DNA from: JAJDIA01 sp031555505
Lineage (GTDB): Bacteria; Bacteroidota; Bacteroidia; Bacteroidales; Tannerellaceae
Reading direction: 5' to 3'
DNA length: 61,047 nucleotides
Assembly (NCBI GenBank): GCA_031555505.1
Contig: JAVBUH010000025.1
Location: 1-61,047 of the forward strand
Positions within the stretch are counted from its first letter, which is position 1; each line of letters opens with the position of its first letter. The notes under the pieces are model-generated. The model did not search any database, was not told the DNA's origin, and saw only the letters and a list, made by a program, of their open reading frames with translations. Made by a program: the position numbers and the translations under genes. Shown one piece after another: positions 1-8,326 of this stretch.

Positions 1-16
1 GTCCTTCATTCCTCCC

Positions 17-115
17 AGGGTATAACACTTTGCCTTCAGCCTTTCAGAGGAGGTGTAACTTTCTTGCTATCAGCGGTTAAGGCCTGAATACTCACCCTTC
101 AGTCTTTCCTTCAGC
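17..115 (+). repeat. Left arm of an imperfect ~100-bp inverted repeat
   Basis: This stretch matches the reverse complement of about 490-597. The clearest block starts TGCCTTCAGCCTTTCAG at 31 and its partner is at about 561-577. Over the best ~75 bases I count about 12 mismatches, roughly 84% identity. The arms bracket the 22-bp array at 153-350. Neither arm holds a convincing gene. The nature of the element is unknown; a MITE-like insertion or an RNA with a long terminal stem would both fit. Confidence 0.7.
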
Positions 116-152
116 CCTTTTTCAGGGATCGTATGCTAAATTTTCTATCGGC

Positions 153-350
153 AGCATCCATATAATGTATTGTTGTCATCCTTATAATGTGTTGTTGTCA
201 TCTGAATGATCTTTTCATCCCACAATGATGGGGATTCCGTTCCACTGTTTTGAAGAATCCTTTTCACTGCTGTGAAGCATTCGTTTCACAGCAGTGAAGA
301 GATGACTTCACAGCAGTGGGGAGAAGACTTCACAGCAGTGAAAAGGAAAG
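153..350. repeat. Nine-unit array with exact 22-bp period and palindromic cores
   Basis: Units begin at 153, 175, 197, 219, 241, 263, 285, 307 and 329. The last four contain 15-bp dyads of the form TTCACTGCTGTGAAG or its flipped version TTCACAGCAGTGAAG, at 263, 285, 307 and 329, each followed by a 7-bp spacer. The unit at 241 is a degenerate dyad and the one at 219 has CCCA/TGGG arms. The first two units are near-identical to each other and share AATGT.TTGTT. Twenty-two bp is close to two helical turns, so every dyad faces the same side of the DNA. No coding potential is seen. Confidence 0.85.
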
Positions 351-489
351 GTATTGATAATGCCGGAAATAGAACTCCGTATTCCCGACAATAGTTGTTG
401 CAGATGCCGACGATAGATACAGCCGGTTTCGTCAGAAAAGGCGATCAACCTGCCGGAAGGCAGTCCGGGAAACAGCCGGATACGGCTGA

Positions 490-597
490 ACCGGCTGAAA
501 GCATAACTGAAGGGTCAGGGTTCAGGATTTAGCTGCTGACAGCAAGAGAGTTACACCCCTGCTGAAAGGCTGAAGGCAAGGGTTGATTCCCTGGGGC
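490..597 (-). repeat. Right arm of the imperfect ~100-bp inverted repeat
   Basis: This is the reverse-complement partner of 17-115; it contains CTGAAAGGCTGAAGGCA at 562-578. Together the arms enclose about 370 bases that include the 22-bp array. The rest of the gap holds nothing recognised: 351-489 has several CCGGAA/CCGG-type words but no gene, and 598-772 has no gene or clear hairpin. Confidence 0.7.
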
Positions 598-772
598 ACA
601 GGAGGGCGATTGTTGCCGGGACTTCCGCATGCGTGAAGATCAGGTAGCGAGAGCTGCCTGCCTCGCGAAGCTTGCGCTGCTACTATCCGGATTGATCCAA
701 TCAACGCTGTCGTCGGGCTGAATTTTTGTGATTTTTACACCTTAATACAAGCGTCGTCTCAATTATATTGAG

Positions 773-780
773 TATATTTG
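773..780 (+). promoter_or_regulatory. Putative -7 box (TATATTTG) for gyrB
   Basis: TATATTTG fits the Bacteroidetes -7 consensus TAnnTTTG and lies 52 bases before the gyrB ATG. I do not see a good TTTG -33 element at the usual spacing, so the call rests on the -7 box and its position. Confidence 0.5.
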
Positions 781-832
781 TTAACTTTTTCAGAAACAGA
801 GAAATTATTGATTCATAAAGGAAATATCACGT

Positions 833-2788
833 ATGAGTGAAGAGATCAGAAACACTAACGGAGAGTATTCTGCGGATAGTATCCAGGTATTGGAAGGGTT
901 AGAGGCTGTACGCAAAAGGCCGGCCATGTACATTGGCGACATCAGCGAAAAGGGGCTCCACCATTTAGTGTATGAAGTTGTAGACAACTCTATCGACGAA
1001 GCATTAGCCGGTTTTTGCAAAAACATCCATGTCACAATTAATGAAGACAATTCCATTTCCGTTATTGACGACGGACGCGGTATCCCGGTGGGCTTCCACG
1101 AAAAAGAAGGAAGATCAGCGCTGGAAGTAGTATTGACCGTATTGCATGCCGGCGGTAAATTTGATAAAGGCTCCTATAAAGTATCCGGCGGTTTGCACGG
1201 CGTGGGGGTATCCTGTGTCAATGCATTGTCTACCTACCTGAGAGCGGAGGTACGCCGTGAAGGCCAACTGCACATGCAAGAATTCTCACAAGGGAAACCG
1301 TTGCATGATGTACAGGTTATAGGTACGGCTACCGATACCGGAACAACGATTACATTCAAGCCCGACGGTTCTATTTTCACCGTGCTGGAATACAAATACG
1401 AGATACTGGCTACCCGCCTGCGCGAACTGGCTTACCTGAATGCAGGGATCAACCTGACATTGACAGACAAACGGGTGCAGAAAGAAGACGGTTCGTATAA
1501 AACCGAATTGTTTCACTCAGACGAAGGGCTGAAAGAATTTGTCCGTTACATCGACCGTTCGAAGGAAAAACTGGTAGACGACGTGATCCATATCGTTACC
1601 GAAAAACAAGGCATTCCGGTAGAGGTAGCTATGACTTACAATACATCGTACAACGAAAGCGTATTCTCTTACGTAAACGATATCAACACCATCGAAGGAG
1701 GTACACACCTCGCCGGTTTCCGCCGCGGGCTGACACGTACGTTGAAGAAATATGCCGAAGATTCCAAGTTGCTCGAAAAAGCCAAAGTGGAGATTCAGGG
1801 CGACGACTTCCGCGAAGGCCTCACGGCTGTGATCTCTATCAAAGTAGCCGAACCACAGTTTGAAGGACAGACAAAGACCAAGCTCGGCAACAGTGAGGTG
1901 ACCGGAGCTGTAGACCAAGCTATCGGCGAAGCCCTTGGCTACTTCCTCGAAGAGCATCCGCGGGAAGCGAAGATTATTGTAGACAAAGTGATCCTGGCTG
2001 CACAAGCGCGCCATGCTGCGCGTAAGGCACGGGAACTGGTACAACGTAAATCGCCGCTGTCGGGTGGAGGGTTGCCGGGTAAACTTGCTGACTGTTCATC
2101 CAAAGACGCCACTATCTGCGAACTCTTCCTCGTCGAAGGGGACTCGGCAGGCGGTACGGCCAAACAGGGACGCGACCGGCTGTTTCAGGCTATCCTCCCG
2201 TTGCGCGGAAAGATCCTGAACGTGGAAAAAGCGATGGAACATAAAGTGTTTGAAAGCGAAGAGATCCAGAATATCTTCCGCGCCATGGGCGTTACCATCG
2301 GTACGGAAGAAGACCCGAAGGCATTGAACCTCGACAAACTGCGCTATCACAAAGTGATCATCATGACCGATGCCGACGTGGACGGAAGCCACATCGCTAC
2401 GCTGATCCTCACGTTCTTCTTCCGTAAGATGCGTGCGCTGATCGACAATGGATACGTATACCTGGCAACACCGCCCCTATACCTGTGCAAGCGGGGGAAA
2501 ATGGAGGAATACTGCTGGACCGAACAGCAACGCCAGCTATTTATCGATAAGTATGCCGCCGGTAACGAAAACCAGGTGCATACGCAACGATACAAAGGTT
2601 TGGGGGAAATGAACGACCATCAGTTGTGGGATACAACGATGAACCCCGAAAACCGTACCCTCAAACAGATCACGATCGATAATGCCATCGATGCCGACAA
2701 TATCTTCTCCATGCTGATGGGTGAAGACGTAGGACCGCGTCGTGAATTTATCGAAGACAACGCAACCTACGCACATATCGACGCCTAA
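833..2788 (+). CDS. gyrB: DNA gyrase subunit B
   Basis: ATPase subunit of DNA gyrase, which with GyrA introduces negative supercoils in the cytoplasm. The 651-residue length is normal for Bacteroidetes GyrB, which lacks the insert of the longer E. coli protein. The GHKL ATPase region opens the protein (EAVRKRPAMYIG, then the N box VVDNSIDEALAG and DDGRGIPVG). The transducer domain follows, and the C-terminal TOPRIM region has LVEGDSAGG, PLRGKILNVEKA and MTDADVDGSHI, holding the metal-binding acidic residues. The ATG at 833 lies just downstream of a -7 box. The next gene starts only 12 bases after the stop, so co-transcription with the peptidase genes is plausible. A ParE paralogue is less likely given the close match to GyrB motifs, and length alone does not separate them. 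Confidence 0.96.
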   Translation: MSEEIRNTNGEYSADSIQVLEGLEAVRKRPAMYIGDISEKGLHHLVYEVVDNSIDEALAGFCKNIHVTINEDNSISVIDDGRGIPVGFHEKEGRSALEVVLTVLHAGGKFDKGSYKVSGGLHGVGVSCVNALSTYLRAEVRREGQLHMQEFSQGKPLHDVQVIGTATDTGTTITFKPDGSIFTVLEYKYEILATRLRELAYLNAGINLTLTDKRVQKEDGSYKTELFHSDEGLKEFVRYIDRSKEKLVDDVIHIVTEKQGIPVEVAMTYNTSYNESVFSYVNDINTIEGGTHLAGFRRGLTRTLKKYAEDSKLLEKAKVEIQGDDFREGLTAVISIKVAEPQFEGQTKTKLGNSEVTGAVDQAIGEALGYFLEEHPREAKIIVDKVILAAQARHAARKARELVQRKSPLSGGGLPGKLADCSSKDATICELFLVEGDSAGGTAKQGRDRLFQAILPLRGKILNVEKAMEHKVFESEEIQNIFRAMGVTIGTEEDPKALNLDKLRYHKVIIMTDADVDGSHIATLILTFFFRKMRALIDNGYVYLATPPLYLCKRGKMEEYCWTEQQRQLFIDKYAAGNENQVHTQRYKGLGEMNDHQLWDTTMNPENRTLKQITIDNAIDADNIFSMLMGEDVGPRREFIEDNATYAHIDA

Positions 2789-2800
2789 AAACATGCTGTT

Positions 2801-4579
2801 ATGCATACGCAAGTCCGTCATCCGAACATAGAAACCTTGTACAGGGAAGTGGACAGTTATACACCGGCTAACGCCAGTCACCGTCCTCCCCTGATCGGCA
2901 TCTCTGCCAACCGGAAAGACGGGCTTACGTGTATAGCAGAAACCTATATCCAGTCTGTACTGAATGCCGAAGGCACCCCTGTGCTGATCCCGGTAATGAC
3001 CGATATCGCGGCGCTTACTGCTATCGTATCAACCCTCGACGGACTGATCATGACAGGGGGTGGCGATATCAATCCGCTGTACCTCCACGAAGAGCCTATC
3101 CGTGAACTGCAGGATGTAGATCCCTTCCGTGATGAATCCGACCTGGTCCTGCTCCGCCTTGCCTCCAACCGCCAGATTCCGATAATGGGTATTTGCCGCG
3201 GGCACCAGCTGATAAACGTAGCCTTTGGCGGAAGCATTTACCAGGATATCTATGCACAACATCCACAGCCGTGCATCAAACACAGCCAGGCGATGGCCCG
3301 TGAACAGGCGTCGCATTCCATCCGGCTGGAACCGGTACACTCCCTGCTCCGGGTTATCTTGCAGGACAAAGAGGCTTTTGTGAATTCGTTCCATCACCAG
3401 GCAGTCAAGGAAGTGGCGCCCGAATTTGTCGCCACGGCCACGGCTGCCGACGGGATCAACGAGGCGATGGAACACCTGGAGAAAAGTATCTTCAGCGTGC
3501 AATGGCATCCCGAAGCCATGGCGCCACAGGGCGATACGTTTATGCAAGCGCTCTTCCGGCTTCAGATAACAGCCGCCGACTTATTCCGGCAAGCCAAAGA
3601 AATACATCGCAACATCCTTACCGTAGACTCACATACGGATACTCCGATGATCTTCCCGCAATTCGACCTGGGGAAGAAAGAAGGTGGCAAAGTGAACCTG
3701 CCTCTGATGGAAGAAGGATTGATAGATGCCGCTTTTATGGTGGCGTATATTCCACAGGGCGAACGCGACGAACAATCGCTGAAAGCGGCCACCGCCTATG
3801 CCGTAGAGCGGCTGACGGAAGTGAAACGACAGGAAAAACTGCATCCCGGACGGATGGGGATCGCCTATACGCCACACGATCCGGTCTTATGGAAGCATGA
3901 AGGCAAAAAAGCGATCTTCCTGGGAATTGAAAACGGCTACGCATTAGGGAATGAGCTCAAAAACCTGGCTATGTTCAAGCAGATGGGCGTTTCTTACATC
4001 ACCCTTTGCCACAATGGCGACAATGATATCTGCGATTCGGCCAAAGGACAGAACGAGTGGAACGGCTTGAGCCCCTTTGGCAAAGAAGTAGTAATGGGAA
4101 TGAACCGTCTGGGTATGATGATCGATGTATCGCATGCGGCAGAAAGCACCTTCTATGATGTACTGAAGACCAGCCGGCATCCCGTTATCGCTTCGCATTC
4201 ATCCGCCCGCGCCTTATGTAACCATCCCCGCAACCTGACGGATGAGCAGATTGTTGCGCTGGCTAAACACGGAGGGGTGGTACAGGTTTGTTTGTATAAA
4301 GGATTTATCCATCCCAATCCTGACAAGGCTTCCCTGCAAGGTGTAATCAAACACATCAACCATATTGTCAAACTGGTAGGTACAGACCATGTAGGTATCG
4401 GCTCCGATTTCGATGGCGATGGTGAAGTGATTGGCTGCCGGGCCGCCAATGAGTTGATCAACATTACCGTCCGCCTGCTGGGAGAAGGGTATGGAGAAGA
4501 AGATATACGGAAAATATGGGGAGGCAATCTGTTGCGCGTGATGGCAACCGTTCAAACTCCGGCAGACAAAACGCTTTGA
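2801..4579 (+). CDS. Fusion: C26-type glutamine amidotransferase-like domain + M19 dipeptidase
   Basis: Two enzyme modules in one 592-residue chain with no signal peptide. Residues ~30-250 are a class I glutamine amidotransferase/peptidase C26 domain (gamma-Glu hydrolase, PuuD-like): the nucleophile is Cys132 in GICRGHQ and the His-Glu pair is in QWHPE (236-238). Residues ~268-592 are an M19 (renal dipeptidase-like) domain: TVDSHTDTP gives the first metal ligands (His278, Asp280), then GIENG, IDVSHAAESTF and SHSSARALCNHPRN. Known C26 enzymes cleave gamma-glutamyl amides and M19 enzymes cleave dipeptides, so the fusion could degrade gamma-glutamyl peptides or cell-wall peptides in sequence; that is inference. 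It sits between gyrB and a glutaminyl-cyclase-like gene with 12- and 16-base gaps. Both domains keep their key residues. The substrate is unknown. Confidence 0.88.
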   Translation: MHTQVRHPNIETLYREVDSYTPANASHRPPLIGISANRKDGLTCIAETYIQSVLNAEGTPVLIPVMTDIAALTAIVSTLDGLIMTGGGDINPLYLHEEPIRELQDVDPFRDESDLVLLRLASNRQIPIMGICRGHQLINVAFGGSIYQDIYAQHPQPCIKHSQAMAREQASHSIRLEPVHSLLRVILQDKEAFVNSFHHQAVKEVAPEFVATATAADGINEAMEHLEKSIFSVQWHPEAMAPQGDTFMQALFRLQITAADLFRQAKEIHRNILTVDSHTDTPMIFPQFDLGKKEGGKVNLPLMEEGLIDAAFMVAYIPQGERDEQSLKAATAYAVERLTEVKRQEKLHPGRMGIAYTPHDPVLWKHEGKKAIFLGIENGYALGNELKNLAMFKQMGVSYITLCHNGDNDICDSAKGQNEWNGLSPFGKEVVMGMNRLGMMIDVSHAAESTFYDVLKTSRHPVIASHSSARALCNHPRNLTDEQIVALAKHGGVVQVCLYKGFIHPNPDKASLQGVIKHINHIVKLVGTDHVGIGSDFDGDGEVIGCRAANELINITVRLLGEGYGEEDIRKIWGGNLLRVMATVQTPADKTL

Positions 4580-4595
4580 AACTTGTTATTTATAT

Positions 4596-5585
4596 ATGAA
4601 GCATCTATTCATCCTCGCATTGAGTGTATCATGTATGTCGTGTGGACAAAAAGGTACCAACGAAGGCCAGACTGCCACCGTAGAAATAAAGCCTGCCACC
4701 GCCGCCTCCACCCCTCAGTTCAATGCCGACAGTGCCTACGCACAGGTAGCCAAACAGGTTAGCTTTGGTCCGCGTGTACCTAACTCGGATGCACATAAGG
4801 CCTGTGGTGATTACCTGATAGGTGAGCTGAATCGATTCGGCGCCCAACTTTTTGTACAGGAAACAATCCTTACCGCCTATGATGGCACCCGGCTGAATGC
4901 TCGTAATATCATTGGTTCGTACAATCCGGAGAATAAAAAACGGGTACTCCTGTTTGCCCACTGGGATACACGTCCGTATGCCGATCATGATCCGGATCCG
5001 GCCAACCATCATACGCCCATTGACGGAGCAGATGACGGTGCAAGCGGCGTAGGCGTCTTGCTGGAAATAGCCCGCCAGCTCAACCGGCAAGCTCCCGGTA
5101 TCGGTATCGATATCATCTTTTTCGATGCGGAAGATTATGGCGAACCCGCTTTCGCAAGGACAAACAGTATGGAAACCTGGTATTGCCTCGGTTCCCGTTT
5201 TTGGGCAAAGAACCCCCATGTACGCAACTACAAGGCCGATTATGGTATCTTGCTCGATATGGTAGGCTCCAAAGGCGCTACGTTCTTCAAAGAAGGGTAT
5301 TCAGTGCAGTATGCCGCCCCTATTGTGGAGAAGGTATGGAAAACAGCCCGTGACCTGGGCTACGGCAAGTATTTTATTAATGCCGAAGCGGGAGCCATCA
5401 CCGACGATCATCTGTTTGTGATCGAAGGCCGTGGTATTCCCAGTATTGACATTATCCGCCTGGAACAGGATGGCGTTCATGGCTTCGCTCCTTATTGGCA
5501 TACGCTGAATGATACGATGGAAAACATCAGTCGTGAAACCCTGCAAGCAGTAGGGCAAACGGTGCTGGAAGTAATCTACAAATAA
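4596..5585 (+). CDS. M28-family glutaminyl-peptide cyclotransferase-like lipoprotein
   Basis: A zinc-dependent M28-fold protein of 329 residues, exported and probably lipid-anchored: the N-terminus is hydrophobic and ends near Cys13 or Cys16, although the lipobox is imperfect. Candidate metal and catalytic residues in family order are His122 (FAHWDTRP), Asp147 (DGADDGASG), Glu179/Asp180 (FFDAEDYGEP) and His302 (YWHTLNDTMEN). The DAED version and overall layout resemble the type II glutaminyl cyclases known from Porphyromonas and related Bacteroidetes, which make N-terminal pyroglutamate on exported proteins. A plain M28 aminopeptidase is the alternative. It follows the C26-M19 gene by 16 bases and precedes sufE by 8, consistent with one transcript. 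Confidence 0.83.
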   Translation: MKHLFILALSVSCMSCGQKGTNEGQTATVEIKPATAASTPQFNADSAYAQVAKQVSFGPRVPNSDAHKACGDYLIGELNRFGAQLFVQETILTAYDGTRLNARNIIGSYNPENKKRVLLFAHWDTRPYADHDPDPANHHTPIDGADDGASGVGVLLEIARQLNRQAPGIGIDIIFFDAEDYGEPAFARTNSMETWYCLGSRFWAKNPHVRNYKADYGILLDMVGSKGATFFKEGYSVQYAAPIVEKVWKTARDLGYGKYFINAEAGAITDDHLFVIEGRGIPSIDIIRLEQDGVHGFAPYWHTLNDTMENISRETLQAVGQTVLEVIYK

Positions 5586-5593
5586 CGCATCCC

Positions 5594-6016
5594 ATGACTA
5601 TCAACGAAATGCAAGATCAGATCATTGAAGAGTTCACTTCCTTTGAAGATTGGATGGATCGATATGCACTCCTGATCGAATTAGGCAACGAACTTCCCAC
5701 GTTGGCAGAGAAATACAAAACCGAAAATAACCTGATTGATGGCTGCCAGAGCCGTGTATGGCTGCAAGCTGATTATGTGGATGGGAAAATCATCTTCCGG
5801 GGAGAAAGTGATGCCGTGATCGTAAAGGGGATTGTATCCCTGCTAATCAAAGTCTTGTCCGGACATACCCCACAGGAAATACTCAATGCCGACCTGTATT
5901 TTATCGAACAAACCGGTTTGCGCGAGCACCTCTCTCCCACCCGTTCAAACGGCCTGGTATCGATGGTCAAACAAATGCGCATGTACGCCTTGGCTTTCCA
6001 GGCAAAAGGAAATTAA
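5594..6016 (+). CDS. sufE: SufE-family sulfur acceptor for Fe-S assembly
   Basis: SufE accepts persulfide sulfur from the cysteine desulfurase SufS and passes it to the SufBCD scaffold. The 140-residue size is typical. The active cysteine is Cys51 in the family motif DGCQSRVW, and the C-terminal half has the conserved sequence around LREHLSPTRSNGL. Its partners SufS and SufBCD are encoded nearby on the opposite strand (7041-8255 and 10063-13729), so the pathway is split between two converging transcripts. Its stop codon TAA overlaps the stop codon of rnhB by two bases. Confidence 0.93.
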   Translation: MTINEMQDQIIEEFTSFEDWMDRYALLIELGNELPTLAEKYKTENNLIDGCQSRVWLQADYVDGKIIFRGESDAVIVKGIVSLLIKVLSGHTPQEILNADLYFIEQTGLREHLSPTRSNGLVSMVKQMRMYALAFQAKGN

Positions 6017-6612
6017 AAATCCAGTGTGAGCTGCTCCGGAAGTAACGTAAATGTCTTACGATGGTAGGGGGTAATGCCTAAACGACGGATCGCCTCGCGA
6101 TGGGCACGTGTGGGATACCCTTTGTTTTCTTTCCAGTCGTAACCGGGATGGACAGCAGCCAGTTCGTCCATATAATCGTCACGGTATGTTTTAGCTAAAA
6201 CAGAAGCGGCTGCAATGGAGAGATACTTTCCATCCCCTTTTATCACGTTGGTATATGGGATCCCTGGATAGGGCGTGAAGCGATTGCCGTCAATCAGCAG
6301 GTGTTCCGGTTTTACGTGTAGCTGGTCGATGGCCCGGTGCATGGCCAGAAAAGAAGCTTTCAGGATATTAATGCGGTCTATCTCTTCGGGCGTAACAATC
6401 CCCACGGCCCAGGCGACAGCCTCTTGTTCGATCAGCGGCCGGAGGGCGTATCGTTTCTTCTCACTCAGTTGTTTACTGTCGTTCAGTTCTTCGCAACAAA
6501 AATCAGCGGGCAAGATCACGGCGGCGGCAAAGACAGAACCAGCCAGGCAGCCGCGTCCGGCTTCATCACAGCCAGCTTCCAGCCGACCAGGTAACAGGCA
6601 AGGTAAAAGCAT
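6013..6612 (-). CDS. rnhB: Ribonuclease HII
   Basis: Cleaves RNA in RNA-DNA hybrids, including single misincorporated ribonucleotides. The 199-residue length is normal. The N-terminal GCDEAGRG carries Asp16 and Glu17, LLIDGN carries Asp108, and AAASVLAKTYRD is the conserved segment after the basic patch; these are the metal-binding and substrate-contact regions of the family. The gene abuts the VanZ-like gene upstream, ends head-on against sufE with overlapping stops, and is the last gene of the long minus-strand cluster. Confidence 0.95.
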   Translation of the reverse strand: MLLPCLLPGRLEAGCDEAGRGCLAGSVFAAAVILPADFCCEELNDSKQLSEKKRYALRPLIEQEAVAWAVGIVTPEEIDRINILKASFLAMHRAIDQLHVKPEHLLIDGNRFTPYPGIPYTNVIKGDGKYLSIAAASVLAKTYRDDYMDELAAVHPGYDWKENKGYPTRAHREAIRRLGITPYHRKTFTLLPEQLTLDF

Positions 6613-7035
6613 CTATCCGATTTTAGTTGCTTGCGCACGTTTTTGTATCCAGGGGCGTATCAGGAACCACGCAATAGCCGTTGCTGTAAGTACCCCAAGC
6701 ATATTCGCCAAAAAATCAAACCAATCGCCCGACCGGTAAACGGTCATCGCACCTTGCAGGAGTTCGATCATGCCACTGAAAAGGATGGGACAAATGGTTC
6801 CTCCCACAAAACCGTGCCGGTAAGGGATTCCTCCTTTATGGTGGGTCAACAGGAACTCCAGCCATAACATGCCAGCCATTCCGCCATACATACAAAAATG
6901 GGCTACTTTATCAAAATGGAGGAAAAGAGGGATATCATCCAACTGAGGCGGATGAAAGAACGACAGGTAGATCACCGTTGCTATCACCAACAACGAAAAA
7001 GGATATTGCTTAACGTAGTAAATCAGCTTTCTCAT
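6613..7035 (-). CDS. VanZ-like small membrane protein
   Basis: A 140-residue integral membrane protein with about four hydrophobic segments (starting YPFSLLVIATVIYLSFF) and the VanZ-like pattern FDKVAHFCMYGGMAGMLW, followed by a second conserved part, GMIELLQGAMTVYRSGDWFDFLANMLGV. The name comes from a teicoplanin-resistance accessory protein, but most homologues have no known function and resistance is not implied. I chose the ATG at 7035; an upstream in-frame TTG at 7044 would overlap the sufS stop. It lies five bases after sufS and its stop abuts rnhB, so it is probably in the same transcript. Confidence 0.8.
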   Translation of the reverse strand: MRKLIYYVKQYPFSLLVIATVIYLSFFHPPQLDDIPLFLHFDKVAHFCMYGGMAGMLWLEFLLTHHKGGIPYRHGFVGGTICPILFSGMIELLQGAMTVYRSGDWFDFLANMLGVLTATAIAWFLIRPWIQKRAQATKIG

Positions 7036-7040
7036 CTGTA

Positions 7041-8255
7041 TCAAAACATGCCTTTAACCCGTTCGATCCCCGCCACAAGCGCATCGATCTCCTCTTTTGT
7101 ATTATAGAAAGAGAAAGAGGCCCGCACAGTTCCTTCAATACCAAACCGGTGCATGAGCGGTTGGGCGCAATGATGTCCTGTGCGCACGGCTATACCCAAC
7201 CGATCGAGTAACATTCCCATGTCGTAGTGATGGATAGTACCCACCAAAAAAGAAATCACGCTACTCTTTTCGGCAGCCTGTCCAAAGATGCGCATCCCTT
7301 CAATGGCCGATAAACGTTCGGTGGCATATCGCAACAACTCATGTTCGTAGGCAGCTATCTGATCGATACCCAGCCGGTCTACATAGTCCAATGCTTCTGC
7401 CAACGCCGTACTGCCGATAAAATCGGGTGTGCCGGCTTCAAACTTATAGGGAAGTTCGTTGAAGACGGTCTTTTCAAATGAAACCGAAGTAATCATCTCA
7501 CCCCCGCCCTGGTAAGGAGGTAGCAGATCAAGCCACTTTTCCTTGCCATACAACACGCCCATACCGGTAGGACCGTATATTTTATGTGCCGAAAAGGCAT
7601 AAAAATCAGCATCCATATCCTGTACATCTACCGGTATATGCGGCACTGCCTGCGCACCGTCTACCAGTACGGGAATATCATGCGCATGTGCTTCGCCAAT
7701 CAGCTCTTTTACCGGATTGATTGTTCCCAGTACATTGGAGACATGTGTCACTGCGACCAGGCGGGTACGTTCATTCAGCAATTGCCGAAAGGCGTCCATA
7801 TCCAGTTCGCCCTGCTCATTCATCGGAATTACCCGTAATACAATTCCTTTCCGGGTTGCCTGTAATTGCCAGGGGACAATATTGGAGTGATGCTCCATGA
7901 CAGTCACTACCACTTCGTCACCTTCCGACAAGCAGGCTTCTGCAAAGCTGGAAGCAACCAGGTTGATAGCGTCTGTAGTACCCCGTGTAAAAACAATTTC
8001 ATTAGACGAGCGGGCATGCAGGAACTGCTGTACCCGTTTGCGTGCATTTTCGTGCCCCTCGGTCGCCGCCTGGCTTAGGAAATGAACCCCACGGTGCACA
8101 TTGGCATTTACCGTGTAATAACTACTCTCGATCCGTTCTACCACACACCGGGGCTTCTGCGATGTGGCGGCATTATCTAAATAGATAAGGGGGTTATTGT
8201 ATACCGTATGGCTTAATATCGGAAAGTCATTACGGATGGCCTGTATATCTATCAT
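7041..8255 (-). CDS. sufS: SufS-type cysteine desulfurase
   Basis: PLP enzyme that takes sulfur from cysteine for Fe-S cluster assembly. The 404-residue chain has the PLP lysine at about 225 (FSAHKIYGPTG) and the catalytic Cys363 in RTGHHCAQPL, the signature of class II (SufS) desulfurases. I chose the ATG at 8255, giving MIDIQAIRNDFP, because a -7 box lies just upstream at 8285-8292, inside the longer open frame that runs to 8363; the extra 36 residues do not look like SufS. It partners with SufE (5594-6016). Two unrelated genes separate it from sufD, and the nearby -7 box suggests it also has its own promoter. Confidence 0.95.
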   Translation of the reverse strand: MIDIQAIRNDFPILSHTVYNNPLIYLDNAATSQKPRCVVERIESSYYTVNANVHRGVHFLSQAATEGHENARKRVQQFLHARSSNEIVFTRGTTDAINLVASSFAEACLSEGDEVVVTVMEHHSNIVPWQLQATRKGIVLRVIPMNEQGELDMDAFRQLLNERTRLVAVTHVSNVLGTINPVKELIGEAHAHDIPVLVDGAQAVPHIPVDVQDMDADFYAFSAHKIYGPTGMGVLYGKEKWLDLLPPYQGGGEMITSVSFEKTVFNELPYKFEAGTPDFIGSTALAEALDYVDRLGIDQIAAYEHELLRYATERLSAIEGMRIFGQAAEKSSVISFLVGTIHHYDMGMLLDRLGIAVRTGHHCAQPLMHRFGIEGTVRASFSFYNTKEEIDALVAGIERVKGMF

Positions 8256-8284
8256 CGTTGCTGTTTTTTGTATATAACCAACGG

Positions 8285-8292
8285 CAAAGATA
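8285..8292 (-). promoter_or_regulatory. Putative -7 box (TATCTTTG) for sufS
   Basis: On the minus strand this reads TATCTTTG, matching TAnnTTTG, about 30 bases before the chosen sufS start. It supports both the shorter start and a separate sufS transcript inside the cluster. Confidence 0.5.
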
Positions 8293-8326
8293 CGATGTTT
8301 ATTGCCGCCTGCCTGTATAACCTGTA

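Noticed and set aside
153..350. CRISPR-like array
   Set aside because: Spacing is 22 bp in total with only 7-bp gaps of low variety, the units are palindromic and diverged, and no cas genes are present.
6613..7035. Glycopeptide resistance from the VanZ-like gene
   Set aside because: VanZ-like proteins are widespread without resistance, and no vanHAX genes are nearby.
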